DNA from: an uncultured Prevotellaceae bacterium | GTDB taxonomy: Bacteria; Bacteroidota; Bacteroidia; Bacteroidales; Bacteroidaceae | Assembly (NCBI GenBank): GCA_900314755.1 | Contig: OMWH01000001.1 | Span: 124,001 to 188,000 of the forward strand | Reading direction: 5' to 3' | DNA: 64,000 bases | Shown: one piece after another, positions 60,875-64,000 of the stretch | How positions within the stretch are numbered: position 1 is the stretch's first letter | Layout: each line of letters opens with the position of its first letter | Notes under the pieces: generated by a model | The model's database searches: none | Told to the model about the DNA's origin: nothing | The model's input: only the letters and a program-made list of their open reading frames with translations | Program-made: the position numbers and the translations under genes

Positions 60875-61291
60875 TTAGCGATTCACCCAATTCTCCAAAC
60901 GAATTTTATTGAAACGATGAAAATCTTTAGTGTTGTCAGTTACACACACCATGTCATTTGCTATTGCAGTACAAGCTATCAAAAGATCAAAGTTATCATC
61001 ACAAGGAGTTCCTGCTAAGCGTAAACGTATCTTTTCATATGCTGCAATTTCAATAGCATTATTGATGGGAAGCACCTTTATTTCATCTAAAAATTGATTC
61101 AGTTGGGGTACCCTGTCTATACCATCACGTTGTAAAGACAACTCCGCCCCCATTTTCAATTCAAGCATTGTTATCTCTGATATATAGCAATGATTCCATC
61201 CGACTTTATCTATTTGTTTGTCAACATGATACTTTCCTCGAAGATAGAAAGCACATATATTTGTATCAAGTAAATAATCCAAATGGCTCAT
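60875..61291 (-). CDS. vapC: VapC-type PIN-domain toxin
   Basis: 138 residues. The PIN ribonuclease acids are in place: YLLDTNICAFYLRG (Asp ~8), ITMLELKMGAE (Glu ~44), CDDNFDLLIACTAI (Asp ~98-102) and VTDNTKDFHRF (Asp ~118). It would cut RNA, commonly initiator tRNA in characterised VapCs, unless bound by antitoxin. It overlaps the antitoxin gene by 4 bases. The pair is AT-rich compared with its neighbours, suggesting transfer. Confidence 0.92.
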   Translation of the reverse strand: MSHLDYLLDTNICAFYLRGKYHVDKQIDKVGWNHCYISEITMLELKMGAELSLQRDGIDRVPQLNQFLDEIKVLPINNAIEIAAYEKIRLRLAGTPCDDNFDLLIACTAIANDMVCVTDNTKDFHRFNKIRLENWVNR

Positions 61292-61530
61292 AAGTCTATG
61301 ATATCTTTTTTAAAGTTGCGTAATGACTTTAGTTCATTAACGAATTCCTCATCTGTCATCCCATCATCCCCCCAAATTCCATAGAACCTGCTGGCGGGAA
61401 TAGATTTCTTAGTCTTTTCCTTTAAAGAACTTGACAATAAGGTGATGAGGTCTATTTTTACATCATCACTTAAATGCTTTAGCATATTCCAATAATTGTT
61501 GGTAGTGGAAATGGATGTTGTAGAGTTCAT
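61288..61530 (-). CDS. Antitoxin partner of VapC
   Basis: 80 residues. An N-terminal Ser/Thr-rich stretch, a helical segment (MLKHLSDDVKIDLITLLSSSLKEK split around residues 15-38) and a C-terminal part SRFYGIWGDDGMTDEEFVNEL of the sort that blocks PIN toxins. It resembles short addiction-module antitoxins found upstream of VapC in Bacteroidetes. The 4-base overlap with vapC indicates coupled translation. The -7 box is at 61559-61566, preceded by paired direct repeats. Confidence 0.85.
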   Translation of the reverse strand: MNSTTSISTTNNYWNMLKHLSDDVKIDLITLLSSSLKEKTKKSIPASRFYGIWGDDGMTDEEFVNELKSLRNFKKDIIDL

Positions 61531-61558
61531 GATTCTATTTTATTTTTTATCTTGTTTG

Positions 61559-61598
61559 CAAAGATACAAACTTTCCAAATATCCTCCAAACTTTCCAA
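61559..61598 (-). promoter_or_regulatory. Promoter and direct-repeat operator of the toxin-antitoxin pair
   Basis: -7 box TATCTTTG (minus strand, 61566-61559). Directly upstream, the 12-mer TTGGAAAGTTTG is repeated exactly at 61578-61567 and 61598-61587, 20 bases apart; the proximal copy abuts the -7 box. Antitoxins usually repress their own promoter at such sites. Confidence 0.65.
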
Positions 61599-61624
61599 GA
61601 AAAACTTACGAAAAGGAAAACAAA

Positions 61625-61657
61625 ACCGCCCCGCATCGGATGAGGATGCGGGGCGGT
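61625..61657 (-). terminator. 33-nt hairpin, right copy
   Basis: ACCGCCCCGCATC pairs with GATGCGGGGCGGT, a 13-bp perfect stem with a short loop. On the minus strand it follows the stop of the repeat lipoprotein (61682) and is followed by TTTTGTTTT. It is nearly identical to the copy at 60814. Confidence 0.88.
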
Positions 61658-61681
61658 AGAATATAAGAGGGATTGGGGGAG

Positions 61682-63166
61682 TTACTTTGCCTTGAAGTGC
61701 CAATAAGTTGCTTCACCCCAGTTGCCAAGAGCACCGAAGTCGCCGCCATCAGGATAAACGAGTGTCATCTTATCAGATGTCAGATAAACAACCTCGAAAG
61801 TCGTTGGATATGCATCGAATCCGTTGTCTTTCCAGTTAATCTGGTAGGGCCACAAAATGGCACCAGGAGTCGTATTCAGATTAGCAACCTTCCATGGATT
61901 ATCGACAATAGTTTCTAACTCAAAGGTTCCTTTACGAATTTGAGTTCCGCTAGCGTCATAAGAACTAATCAGACCATCAGGAGAGAAAGTCATATATGCA
62001 TCCATACTTTCATCTCCAATAAAGCCATCTGCAGCATGCTTCTCTTGTGTTAGGAATTCCTCTTCAGAAGCAACGCCCCACCATTGACCGTTACCAGTAG
62101 TACCAACATCAGATCCATTTCCACCGCAGTAACCCATGTTACCCCAGCAAGTACCAGAGACAGAAGTGTCCCAAGTCCAGTCTTTACCGTTGTCATATCC
62201 AGCAACCATACCAGTTTGGTCTGTTGTACTTGTAAAGTGCCAATAAGTCGCTTCACCCCAGTTACCAAGAGCACCGAAGTCGCCACCATCAGGATAAACG
62301 AGGGTCATCTTGTCGGCAGTCAAGTAGCATATCTCAAATGTAGTGGGATATGGGTCAAAGCCATTGTCTTTCCAGTTAATCTGGTAAGGCCAAAGAATGG
62401 CGCCAGCAGTTGTAACAAGGTTACCAACTTTCCATGCATCCGGATCTGACGGATCATAATTCTCTACGGTAAATGAACCACTTCGAATCTGATTGCCTGC
62501 AGCATCATAACACTTGATAGTACCATCATCGCCAATGACCATAGTTGCATCCATACTTTCATCTCCAATAAAGCCATCTGCAGCATGCTTCTCTTGTGTT
62601 AGGAACTCCTCTTCAGAAGCAACGCCCCACCATTGACCATTGCCGGCAAGACCAACATCAGATCCTTTTCCACCGCAGTAACCCATATTACCCCAGCAGG
62701 TGCCAGATACAGAAGTATCCCATTTCCAGACTTTACTTCCATAAACATCAGATGCCAATACTTTTACGGCAGGCTCCAATTCTCCAGGAACATATACTGT
62801 TACTGTAGTTTCCCCTGTTGAAGTTGTACCATCAGCATTCAGAGCGCGAATATAGAAAGTTTGCTGAGGGTCAGAGCCACGAGAAGGAGCATAGGTAAAC
62901 GAGCCAGTAGCACCAGTTGCAAGGATATTCTCACTACCATCGGCACGTAGTGCTATAATAGACACTACCGTAGCAGGATTTGTAGTATAAGTGAAATAGT
63001 TTCCATCGGTCTGAACATTACCATTTTCATCTGTCTGAATAAATGTCACAATACTTGACAAGTCTTCAGACGAGTATGATTTGGCATTCATGTCAAAACT
63101 CTTTTCTGTCGGATTACATGAGGCAAGCATTGCCACTGCCATCATGCCCAATAATATTTTCTTCAT
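61682..63166 (-). CDS. Lipoprotein with two near-identical ~165-residue repeats, downstream of SusD
   Basis: 494 residues from ATG 63166 (MKKILLGMMAVAMLASCNP, Cys 17). An Ig-like N-terminal domain (~20-140) is followed by two tandem copies of an unassigned domain. The first copy covers about 62731-62218 and the second 62182-61685, each starting WDTSVSGTCWGNMGYCGG and ending GGDFGALGNWGEATYWHF. Both keep GQWWGVASEEEF and ILWPYQINWKDNGFD. The Trp/Tyr/Gly richness suits carbohydrate binding. By position after SusD it is probably a surface glycan-binding protein of the SusE/F kind; no enzyme motif was recognised. The start lies 27 bases after the SusD stop. Confidence 0.8.
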   Translation of the reverse strand: MKKILLGMMAVAMLASCNPTEKSFDMNAKSYSSEDLSSIVTFIQTDENGNVQTDGNYFTYTTNPATVVSIIALRADGSENILATGATGSFTYAPSRGSDPQQTFYIRALNADGTTSTGETTVTVYVPGELEPAVKVLASDVYGSKVWKWDTSVSGTCWGNMGYCGGKGSDVGLAGNGQWWGVASEEEFLTQEKHAADGFIGDESMDATMVIGDDGTIKCYDAAGNQIRSGSFTVENYDPSDPDAWKVGNLVTTAGAILWPYQINWKDNGFDPYPTTFEICYLTADKMTLVYPDGGDFGALGNWGEATYWHFTSTTDQTGMVAGYDNGKDWTWDTSVSGTCWGNMGYCGGNGSDVGTTGNGQWWGVASEEEFLTQEKHAADGFIGDESMDAYMTFSPDGLISSYDASGTQIRKGTFELETIVDNPWKVANLNTTPGAILWPYQINWKDNGFDAYPTTFEVVYLTSDKMTLVYPDGGDFGALGNWGEATYWHFKAK

Positions 63167-63193
63167 ATCAATTCTCATAATTTTAAGTAATTA

Positions 63194-64000
63194 TTACTGC
63201 CATCCTGTATAACGTCCAGAAGTACCTTCCCAGCCTGCATTCTGTACGTAAGCACCAGCAGAAAGGTCGATCTGAGTCTGTGGAATACGGAAGAAGCCCT
63301 GAGTGGCATTGTAACGTGCAGAATATCCGCCACCCTGTGGAGTGTTGGTTGTTGGTGTGGCAGAGTTGTTATTGTAGATAGCCTGACCTAATTGTTTGTC
63401 AAGGCACTGGGGAGCAATATGCCAACGACGGATATCACCCCAACGCAGTCCCTCGAACGCAAGTTCCCAACGACGCTCGTTTTGAAGTGCCTGTAAAGAG
63501 TAACCTGCGATTGGTGGGAGTCCTACACGAGCACGTACCTGATTGATACCGTCCGTAGTCTCTGTCAACTCAGAGTGCATCAGCAGGATATCTGCGAAAC
63601 GAATAAGAATCAAATCCTGTGGATGAGAAGCCTGGAAGTGTCCCTTCTCACCACTACCAAATTGTTCTGCGCCAAAAGTATAGTACCCCTCACTGCGGAC
63701 AGCACAGACTTTTTTCTGATGGTAAGGAGTCGCCTGCATTTGTTCAGACTCGTTGGTGTAATCATAATCATCAGGCTTGGTCAGAATAGAATAGTCACGA
63801 CGCGGGTCGTTAGGCTCAGCAGCCTTCCAGTCACTTACAAGGCTTGCAGAAACAGGACCTACACCCCAACCTGTACCAAAGGGATATACGCTACCAGGGG
63901 TGCCTTTATCATACTTCTTGTCGTCAGACCCAGATGTAGAGCGAATACCACAGAACAAGGCATACTGATTAGTCAGGTGAAGTTGTGTGCCACTCCATTC
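63194..64000 (-). CDS. SusD/RagB-family protein, C-terminal part, cut by window edge
   Basis: 269 residues are visible and the frame stays open to base 64000. SusD C-terminal landmarks are DLILIRFADILLMHSELTE, then RRWELAFEGLRWGDIRRWHI, and the closing QTQIDLSAGAYVQNAGW. It is a surface lipoprotein of a second glycan locus; its SusC partner should lie beyond the right edge. It is distinct from the fructan-locus SusD. The substrate cannot be told. Confidence 0.92.
   Translation of the reverse strand, partial: EWSGTQLHLTNQYALFCGIRSTSGSDDKKYDKGTPGSVYPFGTGWGVGPVSASLVSDWKAAEPNDPRRDYSILTKPDDYDYTNESEQMQATPYHQKKVCAVRSEGYYTFGAEQFGSGEKGHFQASHPQDLILIRFADILLMHSELTETTDGINQVRARVGLPPIAGYSLQALQNERRWELAFEGLRWGDIRRWHIAPQCLDKQLGQAIYNNNSATPTTNTPQGGGYSARYNATQGFFRIPQTQIDLSAGAYVQNAGWEGTSGRYTGWQ

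Noticed and set aside
60814..61657. Insertion sequence with terminal repeats around the toxin-antitoxin pair
   Set aside because: The hairpins are direct, not inverted, copies; no transposase and no target duplication are visible.

Overview
The window comes from a member of Bacteroidales, most likely a Prevotella-type organism. The signs are TAnnTTTG-type -7 promoter elements with no Shine-Dalgarno sites, two SusC/SusD-style glycan loci, secreted proteins with type IX secretion-like C-terminal tails, and many Cys lipoproteins. No genus marker such as 16S rRNA is present, so the genus is inferred.

Layout. 1-11.5 kb: the 3' part of a surface (fimbrillin-like) gene, a giant secreted repeat protein and a thioredoxin-like lipoprotein, preceded by a 22-bp repeat array. 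11.5-15.6 kb: a VanZ-like protein, two tandem sodium:neurotransmitter-type symporters and a helix-hairpin-helix protein. 15.7-23.4 kb: a 1712-residue pectin acetylesterase/methylesterase fusion and its probable regulator, a periplasmic propeller sensor joined straight to an AraC domain. 23.5-31.9 kb: tRNA-Pro(CGG), then murF-lipoprotein-hypothetical, folP-cdaA and pta-ackA. 32-49.9 kb: a fructan (levan/inulin-like) utilisation locus in two minus-strand operons, GH32-MFS-fructokinase and SusC-SusD-DUF4960-GH32-like-secreted protein. A GH2 gene lies between them on the plus strand, and the regulator is a periplasmic sugar-binding sensor fused to AraC. 49.9-55.7 kb: lpxH, a SufT-like gene, a Zn/Cd-type P-ATPase, radC, a glycosyltransferase and efp. 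55.8-60.8 kb: rpmH (51 codons), then PASTA-rluD-ddl-acyltransferase-NigD-like. 60.8-61.5 kb: a VapBC-type toxin-antitoxin pair between two near-identical hairpins. 61.7-64 kb: the end of a second SusD locus.

The most unusual signal is a dispersed class of short degenerate tandem arrays. The units are 7 bp (sometimes 8 or 9 bp), usually 4-5 copies. They occur between genes and also in frame inside conserved genes (murF, the P-ATPase three times, the acyltransferase twice, a glycosyltransferase, the MFS transporter, a helix-hairpin-helix protein, and lipoproteins including one signal peptide). The same unit recurs in unrelated genes. Other candidates are a 22-bp inverted-repeat array plus a conserved ~50-bp module upstream of two secreted-protein genes, and an operator-like block at exactly the same distance from two fructan promoters. 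Three phased direct repeats also precede the pectin gene, two 7-1-7 palindromes precede the metal ATPase, and hairpin-promoter modules are shared by folP and the sufT-like gene.
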